Shown: positions 19,637 through 29,711 of the stretch, piece after piece | Position numbering within the stretch: the first letter of the stretch is position 1 | Layout of the letters: each line of letters opens with the position of its first letter | From: Bradyrhizobium septentrionale | Lineage (GTDB): Bacteria; Pseudomonadota; Alphaproteobacteria; Rhizobiales; Xanthobacteraceae | Length of the DNA stretch: 64,000 nucleotides | NCBI RefSeq assembly: GCF_011516645.4 | Contig: NZ_CP088285.1 | Location: 6,776,501 to 6,840,500, forward strand | Direction of reading: 5' to 3' | Position numbers and translations under genes: made by a program | Notes under the pieces: model-generated | The model's input: the letters and a program-made list of their open reading frames with translations, nothing else | The model's database searches: none | What the model was told of the DNA's origin: nothing

Positions 19637-21080
19637 GAGCTTGTCTGGATAGTCGCTGTTCAAATCTGGTCGGGTCTGATTCAACATTGGGCGATGAGCA
19701 AGTATTTTCGGCCTTGGAACATCGATCAGACGCTGCTTCTGCCGCCGAATGTGCAGGACTTCGTGCCGAAAGGCCATGTCTCGCGGTTTATGGTTGATCT
19801 GGTGCGGGAGAGCCTCGATCTCAGGGAGATCATGGGCAGCTATGTGAGCGGGCTTGGGCAGCCGCCGTTTGATCCGCGGATGATGGTGGCGCTGCTGCTG
19901 CATAGCTATGCGAGTGGGCTGTATTCGTCGCGTCGGATTGCCAAGGCCTGCCGGGAGCGGAACGATTTTGTGATGATCGTGGCGCTGGATGCGCCGGATT
20001 TTCGGACGATCAGCGACTTTCGCAAGCGACATTTGAAGGCGCTCGGCGCGCTATTCGTGCAGGTTCTGAAGTTGTGCGAGACGGCCGGGCTGGTCAAGCT
20101 CGGTCATGTCGCGCTGGATGGTACGAAGATCAAGGCGAACGCGTCGAAACACAAGGCGATGAGTTATGAGCGCATGAAGAAGCGCGAGGCGGAATTGAAG
20201 GCCGAGGTCGCTCGCATGCTGGCGGCCGCCGAGGCGGCGGATGCCTCGGAGGATGAGACTTTCGGCAACAGCGACGAACTGCCGGACTGGACCGTCGACA
20301 AGCAGAAACGGCTGGCGAAGATCCAGCAAGCGATGGCGGCGCTGGAAGCGGACGCCAAACTGGCGGCGGAGGAAGAGCGCCGCATCGAGGCCGAAAAGGA
20401 ACAGCAGCGCCAGGCCGAAGGCCGCAAGAAGCCGGGCAAACCGGCGGCGCTGCCATCGGAGGAACCCAATCCCAAGGCGCAACGCAACTTCACCGATCCG
20501 GAAAGCCGCATCATGAAGTCGAAGGATGGCTTCGTTCAGGCCTATAATGCCCAGGCGGCCGTCGATGCACATGCCCAGATCATTGTCGCGCAAGAACTGA
20601 CCCAGCACGGCAGCGATCAGGGCCAGTTGGTGCCCCTGATCGAGGCCATCGAGAGCAATCTTGGCCGCAAGCCGCGGCAGGCCTCAGCGGATTCCGGCTA
20701 CTGCAGCGAAGCCAATCTCGAAGCGCTCGACACACGCAGCATCGATGGCTATGTCGCGCCCGGACGCGCCAAACACCCGACAGTAGCGAACGGAAAAGTC
20801 GGCGGCCCGCTGACACAGGCCATGCGAAAGAAGATCGACGATGGCGGCTTCGAAACACCCTACCGATTGCGAAAGCAAGTGGTGGAGCCGGTGTTCGGGC
20901 AGATCAAACAGGCAAGAGGCTTCCGCCAGTTCCTGTTGCGGGGCATCGAGAAAGTGCGCGCCGAGTGGACAATGATCTGCACCGTCCATAACCTCCTCAA
21001 GCTGTTCAACCTCGCAAACGCAGCCTGAGCCTGCTACTCTACAACAAATGCCCGTCACGAAAACATATCTGGACGGGCTC
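19637..21080 (+). mobile_element. IS1182-family insertion sequence, 1444 bp
   Basis: Imperfect terminal inverted repeats (left GAGCTTGTCTGGATA, right, read inward, GAGCCCGTCCAGATA) enclose one transposase gene. The element is flanked by CTAG at 19633-19636 and 21081-21084, a 4-bp palindromic target duplication. It sits in the last codons of the efflux adaptor gene, transcribed against it. The complete ends and intact transposase suggest a recent insertion. Confidence 0.9.
19694..21028 (+). CDS. IS1182-family transposase
   Basis: A 444-residue DDE transposase. The N-terminal DUF772-type domain opens MSKYFRPWNIDQTLLLPPNV and contains YSSRRIAKACRERNDFVMI. The first catalytic Asp is in HVALDGTKIKANASK (about 140), the second in ASADSGYCSEANLEAL, and the Glu in RKQVVEPVFGQIKQARGF. 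A highly charged Lys/Glu/Ala coiled insertion lies at about 155-260, as is usual for the family. The frame is uninterrupted, so it is probably active. Confidence 0.93.
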   Translation: MSKYFRPWNIDQTLLLPPNVQDFVPKGHVSRFMVDLVRESLDLREIMGSYVSGLGQPPFDPRMMVALLLHSYASGLYSSRRIAKACRERNDFVMIVALDAPDFRTISDFRKRHLKALGALFVQVLKLCETAGLVKLGHVALDGTKIKANASKHKAMSYERMKKREAELKAEVARMLAAAEAADASEDETFGNSDELPDWTVDKQKRLAKIQQAMAALEADAKLAAEEERRIEAEKEQQRQAEGRKKPGKPAALPSEEPNPKAQRNFTDPESRIMKSKDGFVQAYNAQAAVDAHAQIIVAQELTQHGSDQGQLVPLIEAIESNLGRKPRQASADSGYCSEANLEALDTRSIDGYVAPGRAKHPTVANGKVGGPLTQAMRKKIDDGGFETPYRLRKQVVEPVFGQIKQARGFRQFLLRGIEKVRAEWTMICTVHNLLKLFNLANAA

Positions 21081-22246
21081 CTAGAGGCGACCTTTTCACC
21101 GGCGCCGAGGCCCGAGAGGATCTGCCGCCAGCCGTCCTGCTCCATGCCGATCGTCACCGTGCGGCGGTCGAATTTGCGGCCGTCGGTCGTGACCCACACC
21201 GTCATCGTTCCGTCGCCCTCGCGCACGATCGCGTCCGAGGGCACGCTGACCGACAGTTTCGGCGGCTCGGTTTCGATGGTGAAGCTCGCCAGCATGCCGG
21301 CGCGCAGCTTGTGCTGGGGATCGTCGATCACCGAGCGCACCAGCTGACGGTGCGAGGTCGGATCGATGTTGAGGCCGAGCGTCGTCACGCGGCCGCGAAA
21401 CACCTCGTTCGGATAGGCGGGCAGGCGGACCTCGACCGGTTGGCCGATCCGGTACGAGGGAGCATCGGTCTCGATCACATTGGCGACCATCCACATTGTC
21501 GAGATGTCGGCCAGCGAGTAGGGCGCAGGTGCATTGCCGGGCTGCACGTAGAGCCCCGGCGCGGCGTTGCGCGCGATGATCCGGCCCGAGATCGGGCTCG
21601 GCACCACCAGGATGGAATCGACCTTGCGGTCGGCGACGATGCGGTCGATCTCGGCGTCGGTCTTGCCGAAGATGCGCACCGCGTCGCGGGCGGCCTTGTA
21701 ATTGCCTTCGGCGGTCTGCTGATCCGACGTCGCCTGGTCGACGTCCTTCTGCGCGCCGCCGCCGGTCTTCAGCAGCTGCCTGACCCGCGCCAGCGTCCTG
21801 ATCTGCAGTTCGAGCACGCCGGACGAGGCGAGCAGCGACGATTCCGCCTGCAGCAGGTCGGGGCTGTCGATCGTGAACAGCGTGTCGCCCCTGGCAACCT
21901 CGTCACCGACATTGAGCGGCGTGTCGACGATCCTGCCGGGGTTCGGCGTGAACGCCTGCACCAGCATGTTCTGGTTGAAGTCGATCGAGCCGACCGCGTT
22001 CTTCAGTGTCCGGAACGAACGTTGCTCCGCCGCCATGACCTTGAGCGAGGCCGCCTGCTTGTCGCTCAGCGCGACGTATTGCTGCTCGACGTTGACATCC
22101 TGCGGCGCGGTCTCCTGCGCGGCCGAACTCTGCGCGGCCTTGGCGCTCACGACGCCGTCGGCGCGCGTCATCAGCCACGCGCCGGCGAGGAGCACGGCCA
22201 ACACCGGCATCGCCGCAAAGCCCATATGCTTCATTCGAAATGACAT
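21081..22246 (-). pseudogene. RND efflux adaptor (membrane fusion protein), split by IS1182
   Basis: A CusB/HlyD-type periplasmic adaptor: signal/anchor (about 5-22), then barrel-sandwich lipoyl halves (FTPNPGRIVDTPLNVGDEV and VVPSPISGRIIARNAAPGLY) around a coiled-coil hairpin, a beta-barrel and the membrane-proximal domain ending GLGAGEKVAS. The insertion removes the last 16-17 codons; the frame then runs about 131 antisense IS codons to 20684, giving a chimeric tail. Before insertion it was 404 residues. It is first in the adaptor-pump-channel operon, so the insertion may also hinder downstream expression. Confidence 0.88.
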
Positions 22247-22261
22247 CGCCCGCCCGGCCAA

Positions 22262-22677
22262 TCCTGCATGAAAGCCTCGCGCGAGGATCGAGGTCTTGCC
22301 GCATATTGGGCAGTCGTCGAGCTCTCGGCGAGAACGAGCAATCTGTTATCAGGGCTTGCTGACGCCAGCCTTACGCTGGCCGGCCCATTCATGCGGGGGG
22401 TGCGCCGATTTTGATTGCAGCCGGTAGGCGTTTATCTATTTTCAAGTAATGGCCGGTGCGGCCGGCCATAGCGAAAACATAGCGCGGGTCGCGCAATCGA
22501 GGCGTTGTGCCCAAATGCGTGTCGTTTGCACATCGTGATTGCCCAAGGTGATTGCCCAAGGCGATTGACCAAGGCGCGATCCGTCGCGCATCGTCTCGTG
22601 GCTGGCGCATCGCGACAAGGTGTGCAAACGGAAGACATGGAATACGGAAGACATGGAATGAAGACAGGACTGCTGCG
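22262..22677. promoter_or_regulatory. divergent control region of the efflux operon and two-component genes
   Basis: A 416-base spacer between the minus-strand adaptor and the plus-strand response regulator; no gene is supported. It contains three tandem 13-bp units at 22537-22575 and two tandem 16-bp units at 22629-22660. Promoters for both directions must lie here; none was identified confidently. Confidence 0.6.
22537..22575 (+). repeat. three tandem 13-bp repeats upstream of the response regulator
   Basis: The unit GATTGCCCAAGGT is repeated as GATTGCCCAAGGC and GATTGACCAAGGC without spacing, about 100 bases before the regulator start. Evenly spaced direct repeats are the usual form of OmpR-class binding sites, though the usual unit spacing is 10-11 bp. 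Confidence 0.7.
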
Positions 22678-23352
22678 ATGCGCCTTTTGATCGTCGAGGA
22701 CAATGTCGAGCTCTCGAGACTTCTCGCCAGCGGGCTGATGGCGGCGGGGTATGAATCCGATGTCGTCAACAGCGTTGCCGAGGCGCGTGATGCGCTGCGC
22801 AGCGTCACCTATGCCGCCATGATCCTCGATCTCGGGCTGCCCGACGGCGACGGCCTGTCGGTGCTGTCGGAGCTTCGCCGCAAGACCGACCCGCTGCCGG
22901 TGCTGGTGCTGACCGCGCGCAACGGCCTGCAGGATCGGGTCAACGGCCTGCGCAGCGGCGCGGACGACTATCTGGCGAAGCCGTTCGCGCTGGAAGAGCT
23001 GGTGGCGCGGCTCGAAGCCATCCTGCGCCGACCCGGCCAGCTGCTCGGCTCGTCGCTGAAGCTCGCTAATCTGGTCTACGACACCGAGAGCAAGCAGGTG
23101 TTCGTCGACGGTGCGCCGCACGTGTTCTCGGCGCGCGAGACGTCGGTGCTGGAGATCCTGCTGCGGCGGCAGGGGCGGGTGGTGCCGAAGAAGAACGTCG
23201 AGGACCACATCTTCGGGCTGTCGGGCGAGGTCGCCTCGAACGCAGTCGAGGTCTATGTGTCGCGCCTGCGCAAGCTGCTCGCCGAGCACCACGCCAAGAT
23301 CATCATCCACACCATTCGCGGCGTCGGCTATCTGATGGCGGAGGAGAAGTAG
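22678..23352 (+). CDS. OmpR/PhoB-family response regulator
   Basis: A 224-residue two-component regulator. The receiver domain starts MRLLIVEDN, with the phospho-acceptor Asp at 51 (MILDLGLPDGDG), the switch Thr in VLTAR and Lys in YLAKPF. The C-terminal winged helix (about 125-220) has VEVYVSRLRKLL and IRGVGY. AGGA precedes the ATG by 8 bases. It runs directly into the kinase gene (2 bases between) and is divergent from a heavy-metal RND operon, so control of that pump is the likely role. Confidence 0.92.
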   Translation: MRLLIVEDNVELSRLLASGLMAAGYESDVVNSVAEARDALRSVTYAAMILDLGLPDGDGLSVLSELRRKTDPLPVLVLTARNGLQDRVNGLRSGADDYLAKPFALEELVARLEAILRRPGQLLGSSLKLANLVYDTESKQVFVDGAPHVFSARETSVLEILLRRQGRVVPKKNVEDHIFGLSGEVASNAVEVYVSRLRKLLAEHHAKIIIHTIRGVGYLMAEEK

Positions 23353-23354
23353 CG

Positions 23355-24680
23355 GTGTTCCGCTTCAAGTCGCTGACCTCGCGGATCGTGTTCCTGCACA
23401 TCGTGGCGGTTGCGGTCGCTGCGATCTTCCTGCCGCTCTTGCTGCTGTGGCTGTTGAATACCGAGATCGACCATCTGCATCGCGAGGCGATGCGCGATCA
23501 GGCCGCCGATCTCGGCCAGAACCTCTCGGTCGGTTCCAGCGGCAAGGTATCGCTCAATCTGCCTGACAGCCTGAGGGGGCTCTATTCCGACGCCTATGGC
23601 CGCTACCGCTACGACATCTACGATGCGGACGGCCGCGTGCTGTTTTCGTCGCATCGCGAGGCGCCGCCACTGCCGGCCTCGGTCGACCGGATCTCCGGTG
23701 CCAGCGTCACCAGGCTGCTCGGCGACCAGACGCTGCGCATCCAGGTCGCCGAGGACCTGTCGCATCGCGACGTCATCATCGATGACATCGTCACCAACTT
23801 CTTCCGGCGGGTGGGCTGGATCACGATCCCGATCCTGCTGATCCTGCTTGCCGCCGATATCCTGATCTTCCGCCGCGCAATTGTCCCGTTGTTGCGCGCC
23901 TCGGAGGAAGCCAGAAGCATCGGACCGGCCAGGACCGACATCCGTCTGCCGACCGAGGGGATTCCGACCGAGATCCTGCCGCTGGTGACCGCCGTCAACC
24001 AGGCGTTCGACCGGCTGGAGGACGGCTTTCACGTACAGCGCCAGTTCACCGCCGACGCCGCGCATCAGCTTCGCACCCCGCTCGCGATCCTCAGGACCCG
24101 GATCGAGACGCTGAACGCGGCCAAGGGGACCAGCGAGCTGCATGCCGACATCGAGAGCATGAGCCGCATCGTCAACCAGCTGCTCGAGATCGCGGAGCTC
24201 GATACGCTGGTGCTGGATCCCGGCGAGACCGCGGACCTGCGCGCGGTGTGCGCCGAGGTGGTCGGCTCGATCGCGCCCTATGCGCTGGCGCAGCAGAAGG
24301 ACATCGCGCTTCGCGGCACCGACAGTGCGGTCCGGGTCAGGGGCAATGCCGAGATGCTGCAGCGGGCGATCTTCAATCTGGCGGAGAACGCCATCAAGTA
24401 CACCGCCGATGCGACCTCGGTCGATGTCGAGGTGCACGAAGATGGCTCGGTGCAGGTGCGCGACTGCGGGCCGGGGATTGCGCCCGCCGAGCAGGGCCTG
24501 ATCTTCCAGCGCTTCTGGCGCGGCGATCGGCAGTGCACGGACGGCGCGGGGCTCGGGCTCTCGATCGTGCGCGGCGTCGTCGACGATCACGATGCGACGG
24601 TGAGGGTGGAGAACCTGCCGGCCGGCGGTGCCCAGTTCACGCTGCGCTTCCGCCTTGCCGAGGCGGAGCCGGCGTCGTGA
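23355..24680 (+). CDS. sensor histidine kinase paired with the response regulator
   Basis: A 441-residue kinase with two membrane helices (about 10-35 and 154-175) bracketing a periplasmic sensor of about 118 residues, a HAMP-like linker, and an H-box AAHQLRTPLAILRTRI with His at 237. The N-box is NLAENAIKYT and the G-boxes DCGPGI and GAGLGLSIV. It resembles TctE/QseC-class kinases. Translation starts at GTG 23355, next to the GGAGAAG contained in the end of the regulator gene, so the two are coupled. The periplasmic ligand is unknown; a metal or substrate of the nearby pump is plausible. Confidence 0.9.
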   Translation: MFRFKSLTSRIVFLHIVAVAVAAIFLPLLLLWLLNTEIDHLHREAMRDQAADLGQNLSVGSSGKVSLNLPDSLRGLYSDAYGRYRYDIYDADGRVLFSSHREAPPLPASVDRISGASVTRLLGDQTLRIQVAEDLSHRDVIIDDIVTNFFRRVGWITIPILLILLAADILIFRRAIVPLLRASEEARSIGPARTDIRLPTEGIPTEILPLVTAVNQAFDRLEDGFHVQRQFTADAAHQLRTPLAILRTRIETLNAAKGTSELHADIESMSRIVNQLLEIAELDTLVLDPGETADLRAVCAEVVGSIAPYALAQQKDIALRGTDSAVRVRGNAEMLQRAIFNLAENAIKYTADATSVDVEVHEDGSVQVRDCGPGIAPAEQGLIFQRFWRGDRQCTDGAGLGLSIVRGVVDDHDATVRVENLPAGGAQFTLRFRLAEAEPAS

Positions 24681-24763
24681 GACGGCCTGCGGCCGAACAG
24701 AGCGTTTTGGGCGAGATGGTGATGCACCCGAAAGCGGACGTCTCACGCTTCAAGCTGTAGCCT

Positions 24764-26125
24764 TCAACCGCTGTGGCCAGCTTGGGCCACCAGCCAATCG
24801 CCGACGACCGACTCGATCGCTGTTTGGTAGGCCGGATGCCGCGCCGGCGTCAGATCCCACGCCCGCGGAGCCTTGAAGCTCGTTGCCTGGTCGGCGGCAT
24901 CAGTCAGGTAGTGGTCCATGTGGTCGATGATCCTGAGCTCGCCGCGGCCGGGGTGGGCGCTGTTGACGTTCTGCAGAATCGCCCGGCTGTCGGCTTCACC
25001 GGTGATAAAATCCGCGTTTCCGTAAACCACCAGCACGGGCAGGTCGAGCGGCGCCCACAACGCCGGCAGGTTGAGAGCGGCGACCTGGCGCAGGTAAGCG
25101 TCCGAAGCCGGATACTTGATCATCGCTGCAGCGGCCGGCCGTTCAGCCAGCAGCGCCGCGCGTGGCTGGCCCTCGATCAGGAGGCGATGCATCGCCCATT
25201 CCTTGAGCGCCATGCGGTCGGCGACCGCGGCAGGCGCCAGCCCTTCCAGTTGCAATTGCCGGCGCACATTGACGAGCTCGTACTCGAACCACGTCGTGCC
25301 CACGCCTTGCATGACGACGATGCCACGCACCGGGTCGCGTGCCGCGGCCATCGGCGCTTCCACGCTGCCGATGCTGTGGCCCAGAATGAAGACCCGCTCG
25401 GGATCGACCTCCGGCCGCTGCTTGAGCATCCGCAGGCCGGCGACGTAACCGGCGAGCTCGCCTTCGAGATCCACTTCCTTGGCCGGCGGCCCTTCGCTGT
25501 CGCCGACGCCGCTCTTCTCAACCCTGAGAGTGACGAAGCCGCGGCGCGTGAGGGCGGTGAGCAGGCGCCGGTAGGGCTCGGCGACGTCGTGATCGGGATC
25601 GAAGGAATAGTCGACGCTGTAGCTGCCGATGCCGCCGATCAGCAGCACCGCCGGTCGCCGACCGGCAGCAGGCGCCTGCGGCGTGGTCATGATCGTGCGC
25701 CGAAGTCCGGTCGGCGTTGTGACGGCGTCATAGGTGAAATCGACGCCGGAGGCAGTCTCGAACGGTACAGCGCCGAGCGTGATGGCCAGTGTGAGGGGTT
25801 GGCCGGCGCGGCGCAGCTCGACGCGGATGGTGTCGCCGGCGCGGTGCAGCCGCACCTCGCGCAAGAAGTCGTCAACTGCGGCGAGCCGCGTGCCGTCCAC
25901 CGACACCACGACATCACCGGAGACGACGCCGGCTTGAGCGGCCGGCGAGCCGGCGATGACGCGCGCGGCCAGCACGCCAGGCCCAATCGAGCCGGTTCCT
26001 GCCGGCAGCGGCGTGGCCGTAATGCCGAGCAGTCCGCGACGTCCGAGATCGAGCGCCGACCCCGGGGTCGCCAGGACGACCGAGAGCAGGATCGAGCAAA
26101 GCAGTCCGATCAGGTGCTTGTACAT
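24764..26125 (-). CDS. secreted alpha/beta hydrolase with N-terminal PDZ domain
   Basis: A 453-residue exported protein. The signal peptide (about 1-25, cleaved near GSA) is followed by a PDZ-like domain (VLAARVIAGSPAAQAGVVSG then DVVVSVDGTRL, about 50-115) and an alpha/beta-hydrolase domain with nucleophile elbow GHSIGS, acid candidate VYGNADFITG and a terminal His in DHMDHYL. The PDZ-hydrolase combination is seen in a group of uncharacterised acyl-transferring or esterase proteins; the substrate is unknown. A GGGGAGG lies 8 bases before ATG 26125, with a GTG one codon earlier. Confidence 0.8.
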   Translation of the reverse strand: MYKHLIGLLCSILLSVVLATPGSALDLGRRGLLGITATPLPAGTGSIGPGVLAARVIAGSPAAQAGVVSGDVVVSVDGTRLAAVDDFLREVRLHRAGDTIRVELRRAGQPLTLAITLGAVPFETASGVDFTYDAVTTPTGLRRTIMTTPQAPAAGRRPAVLLIGGIGSYSVDYSFDPDHDVAEPYRRLLTALTRRGFVTLRVEKSGVGDSEGPPAKEVDLEGELAGYVAGLRMLKQRPEVDPERVFILGHSIGSVEAPMAAARDPVRGIVVMQGVGTTWFEYELVNVRRQLQLEGLAPAAVADRMALKEWAMHRLLIEGQPRAALLAERPAAAAMIKYPASDAYLRQVAALNLPALWAPLDLPVLVVYGNADFITGEADSRAILQNVNSAHPGRGELRIIDHMDHYLTDAADQATSFKAPRAWDLTPARHPAYQTAIESVVGDWLVAQAGHSG

Positions 26126-26246
26126 CACACCGACCTCCCCAGGAGCGGTTTGCGGTGCGCCAGCTTAGGGACAGTGCGCAGTCGCCGCAATCACTGCGGC
26201 TGCCATTTCGGGCCGTGCGCAAAGGCCGTGCAGTAAGCCTGCGGGT

Positions 26247-27536
26247 CTATTTCACCTTGCCGTCGGACAGGTCCATGATCATGCGGGTGGTCAGGTACAG
26301 GCGCGGCACGATGCTGTTGATCTGCACGTATTCCGCATCGTTGGAGTGGGCGCCGAAGCCGGACAGGCCCATGCCTTCCACCACGGCTCCCTTGGTCTTG
26401 AGGGCGGCGAATGCCGCGTCGGTGCCGCCGCCGGTGGCTATCTCGGCCACGTTCAGCGACATGCCCAGGTCCTGATAGATCGTCTTGCCGTGGCTTGCCA
26501 CGCGGCGCGAAGCGTCGTTGGCTTCGAGCGGCGGGCGACGCACCTCGAATTTCACGTTCACCTTGGTGTCGGGTAGCAGGCGGTTCTTGATCTTGTCCTG
26601 CAGGGCCTTCTCGAGCTCGTCGAAATCCGCAACCTTGAGCGCGCGCGCATCGGCTTGGGCGGTGGCCTCGGCGGGGATCACGTTGCGGTTGGTGCCGGAC
26701 TTGGAAACCGTCCAGTTCAGCTTCAGGCCCTGCTCGGGCTTGGACAGGTCCTTCATCTGCAGCACCTGGTGCGACAGCTCATAGAGCGCATTGACGCCGC
26801 CTTCGGGCCTGGCGCCGGCATGCGACGACTTGCCCTGCACCGTGAGATAGGCCGAGCCGATGCCGCTGGTGGCGAGGCGGAGCGTGCCGCTGGCGTCGCT
26901 GCCTTCGAACGAGAACACGGCATCCTGCTCCGCGGCGACGCGGGTGATGGTGCTGCGCCAGCCGGGCGAACTGATTTCCTCGTCGCCGTTGATCAGCACG
27001 GTGAGGGTGCCGTAGTCCTTGAAGTTGAGCTTCTGCAGCAGCGCGACGGCATGGATGATGGTGGCGATGCCCTGCTTGTCGTCGGCAATGCCGAGCCCAT
27101 AGGCTTTGTCGCCATCGACGCGGAAGGGTTGGTCCTTCAGCATGCCCTTGAGATACACCGTGTCCATGTGCGCGATCAGCAAGATCTTCGCGCTGCCGGT
27201 GCCCTTGAAAACGGCCTGCACGGCGGGGCCGATCTTCTCGGGCGTGTCGTCCAGCCGATAGATGTCGGTGGTTTGCAGGATCTCGACCGCGCCGCCGATC
27301 TGCTTGAGCTGTCCGGCGATGCGCTCGGCGATCTGGTTCAGGCCCTCGATGTCCTTGCTGCCGGATTCGATCTGCACGAGGTCGCGCAGGGTGTCGAGCA
27401 GCGGCTGCTGCTCCTGCTGCGCCAGCGCGCGAAGGTCGGCCTCCGGCGCCGCATGCGCCACGGGCGCGGCAACGGCCAGGCCGAGCGATAGCATCAGCGG
27501 GCGAACGAACGAGCGGGCGGAACGCGATTGGGGCAT
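26247..27536 (-). CDS. M20 family metallopeptidase (glutamate carboxypeptidase-like)
   Basis: A 429-residue exported dizinc peptidase. The signal peptide ends near AHA (about 29). Zinc and catalytic residues are visible: the H-M-D of LLIAHMDTVY, the Asp of GLGIADDKQG, the Glu pair in INGDEEISSPGW, the Asp in TGGGTDAAFAA and the terminal His in GFGAHSNDAE. The lid domain carries GKSSHAGARPEGGVNAL. This set fits carboxypeptidase G2, which removes C-terminal glutamate from folates and dipeptides. It is transcribed alone. Confidence 0.88.
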   Translation of the reverse strand: MPQSRSARSFVRPLMLSLGLAVAAPVAHAAPEADLRALAQQEQQPLLDTLRDLVQIESGSKDIEGLNQIAERIAGQLKQIGGAVEILQTTDIYRLDDTPEKIGPAVQAVFKGTGSAKILLIAHMDTVYLKGMLKDQPFRVDGDKAYGLGIADDKQGIATIIHAVALLQKLNFKDYGTLTVLINGDEEISSPGWRSTITRVAAEQDAVFSFEGSDASGTLRLATSGIGSAYLTVQGKSSHAGARPEGGVNALYELSHQVLQMKDLSKPEQGLKLNWTVSKSGTNRNVIPAEATAQADARALKVADFDELEKALQDKIKNRLLPDTKVNVKFEVRRPPLEANDASRRVASHGKTIYQDLGMSLNVAEIATGGGTDAAFAALKTKGAVVEGMGLSGFGAHSNDAEYVQINSIVPRLYLTTRMIMDLSDGKVK

Positions 27537-27681
27537 GGGTGGGGTCTGTGAGTTCGGGGACGATCGGTGTCCGGTGTCTTCACAGGCCTCACGACCGCCG
27601 TCAACAGGCGCGGCGTGCCGTGCTGCCGCGAGGCACGCCGAAAGCGCTGAAGCCCGCGACTGCTTCGGCTGGGCCGGAATC

Positions 27682-28521
27682 CTACAGCTCTGTTCTCACC
27701 TTCCAGAGCTCCGGGAACAGCACGATCTCGAGCATCCTGCGCAGATAGGAGACGCCGGAGGTGCCGCCGGTACCTTGCTTCAGGCCGATGATGCGCTCGA
27801 CCGTGGTGACGTGGTTGAAGCGCCAGCGGCGGAAATAATCCTCGAAATCGACCAGTTTCTCCGCCAGTTCGTAGAACATCCAGTAGGTTCCGGGAGAAGC
27901 GTAGATCGTCTTCCAGGCGGCCAGAACCTTGTCATTTTCGCTCCGCGTCGCGCGCCAATCGGTGCGATGCGCGTCCTCGCCGATATCGAAGCCATTGCGT
28001 CCGAGCAGAAGCAAGGCCTCGTCGTAGAGGCTGGGTGCGGCAAGAATCTCCTCCAGCCTCGCGACGATGTCGCCGCGATGATCGTGCGGGTGCAGCATCG
28101 CCAGGTTGCGGTTGCCGGCCAGGAATTCGATCGCACGGTACTGGTATGACTGGAAGCCGGAGGACTGTCCGAGCCGGTCGCGAAACTTGGTGTATTCGCT
28201 CGGCGTCATCGTCCGCAACACGTCCCAGGCATTGTTGAGTTGCTCGAAGATCCGCGCCATGCGCGATAGCATCTTGAAGGCGGACTGAAGCTGATCCTGG
28301 CGAATGGCTGTGATCGCCGAGCAGATTTCGTGTATCGCAAGCTTCATCCAGAGCTCGGACGTTTGGTGCTGGATGATGAACAGCAATTCGTCATGCGCGC
28401 CCGAGAGCGGCTTCTGGGCTCCCAGCACAAGTTCCAGATTCAGATAGTCGCTGTAAGACATGCGTCCCGCAAACGACATCTGGGCGCCTTCCTGGGAGGG
28501 GTCGTAGGGTTTGTCGGTCAT
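27682..28521 (-). CDS. kynA: tryptophan 2,3-dioxygenase
   Basis: A 279-residue heme enzyme that opens the indole ring of tryptophan to N-formylkynurenine. Conserved blocks include the substrate-binding [20 protein letters not shown] and the proximal heme His in [16 protein letters not shown], and then [14 protein letters not shown] 28521 overlaps the kynU stop as ATGA, fixing the start and implying translational coupling with kynureninase. Together with the divergent formamidase-like gene it completes the tryptophan-to-anthranilate route. Confidence 0.95.
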   Translation of the reverse strand: MTDKPYDPSQEGAQMSFAGRMSYSDYLNLELVLGAQKPLSGAHDELLFIIQHQTSELWMKLAIHEICSAITAIRQDQLQSAFKMLSRMARIFEQLNNAWDVLRTMTPSEYTKFRDRLGQSSGFQSYQYRAIEFLAGNRNLAMLHPHDHRGDIVARLEEILAAPSLYDEALLLLGRNGFDIGEDAHRTDWRATRSENDKVLAAWKTIYASPGTYWMFYELAEKLVDFEDYFRRWRFNHVTTVERIIGLKQGTGGTSGVSYLRRMLEIVLFPELWKVRTEL

Positions 28522-29711
28522 GTCACCAGGGCCCTTTTGCGATATTCGGCGGTGTCCCACCGTCGGTTGGCGATGACGTCAGCGATCACGTCGACCGCGG
28601 CGCGAACCTCCGTTTCCCCGATGTAAAGCGGCGTGAAGCCGAACCGTATCGCGTCCGGCGCCCGGAAATCGCCGATCACGCCGCGCGCGATCAGTGCCTG
28701 CATGATCGCGTACCCATTGTCGTGACGGAACGAGACCTGGCTGCCGCGTTTGCTCCCGTCGCGCGGTGAGGCCAGCTTCAGCTCCTGGCAGCGCGCCTCC
28801 ACTTCGCGGATGAACAGCTCGGCGAGCGCGATCGACGCCTGACGCACGTCGTTCATGCTGACGCCGTCCCAAACATCGAGCGCGGCGTCCAGCGCGGCCA
28901 TCGCAATCACCGGCGGCGTTCCGACCCGCATCCGCTCGATCCCCGAGCCGGGCCGGTAGTCGAGATCGAATGCAAACGGCGACTGATGTCCCATCCATCC
29001 CGACAGCGCCGGCCGTGCGTTCTCGGCATGCTGAGGCGCCACGTAGATGAAGGCCGGCGCGCCGGGGCCGGCATTGAGATATTTGTAGGTGCAGCCAACC
29101 GCGAAATCCGCTTTCGCGCCCAGCACGTCAACCGGGATCGCGCCCGCGGAATGTGCCAGATCCCAGATCGTGATGGCGCCGGCGCTGTGCGCCTTCTGCG
29201 TCAGCGCGGCCATGTCGTGAAGCCGACCGGTGCGGTAGTCGACCTCGGTCAGCATCGTCGCAGCGATCGTGTCGTCGATGGCGGCTTCGACGTCGTCAGG
29301 CGCGACGACCCTGAGCGTATATCCTCGGTCGAGCGTCCTGAGCAGACCTTCGGCGATGTAGAGATCGGACGGAAAGTTTCCGTTGTCGGTCAACACCATG
29401 CGCCGCGACGGGTTGAGCTCGAGCGCCGAGGCCAGCGCCTGGTATACCTTGATCGAGAGCGTGTCGCCGACGACCACCGTGCCCCCCGGCGCGCCAATCA
29501 GGCGGCCGATGCGGTCGCCGATCCGGCGCGGCTGGACCATCCAGCCGGCGCTGTTCCAGCCTCCGATCAGTTGCTTTCCCCATTCCTCCGATATCATGCG
29601 GTGGACGCGTTCCGAGACCGCAACGGGCAACGGGCCGAGCGAATTGCCGTCCAGGTAGATCACGCCATCCGGCAGGTTGAACAGCGATTGCGTTCGTTTG
29701 AAATCGGTCAT
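28518..29711 (-). CDS. kynU: kynureninase
   Basis: A 397-residue PLP enzyme of the aminotransferase class V fold that cleaves kynurenine to anthranilate and alanine. The PLP lysine is in [19 protein letters not shown]. The Asp contacting the cofactor is in [16 protein letters not shown], and [13 protein letters not shown] and [15 protein letters not shown] follow as in characterised kynureninases. First gene of kynU-kynA, with ATGA overlap, and divergent from the formamidase-like gene. Confidence 0.95.
   Translation of the reverse strand: MTDFKRTQSLFNLPDGVIYLDGNSLGPLPVAVSERVHRMISEEWGKQLIGGWNSAGWMVQPRRIGDRIGRLIGAPGGTVVVGDTLSIKVYQALASALELNPSRRMVLTDNGNFPSDLYIAEGLLRTLDRGYTLRVVAPDDVEAAIDDTIAATMLTEVDYRTGRLHDMAALTQKAHSAGAITIWDLAHSAGAIPVDVLGAKADFAVGCTYKYLNAGPGAPAFIYVAPQHAENARPALSGWMGHQSPFAFDLDYRPGSGIERMRVGTPPVIAMAALDAALDVWDGVSMNDVRQASIALAELFIREVEARCQELKLASPRDGSKRGSQVSFRHDNGYAIMQALIARGVIGDFRAPDAIRFGFTPLYIGETEVRAAVDVIADVIANRRWDTAEYRKRALVT

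Noticed and set aside
16249..19797. A very long open frame (about 1182 codons) on the plus strand opposite the RND pump.
   Set aside because: It has Arg/Ala/Asp/His-rich composition without domains and mirrors the pump gene; this is the usual antisense artefact of GC-rich codons.
22537..22575. Tandem 13-bp repeats as a CRISPR-like array.
   Set aside because: The units are contiguous without spacers and only three are present.
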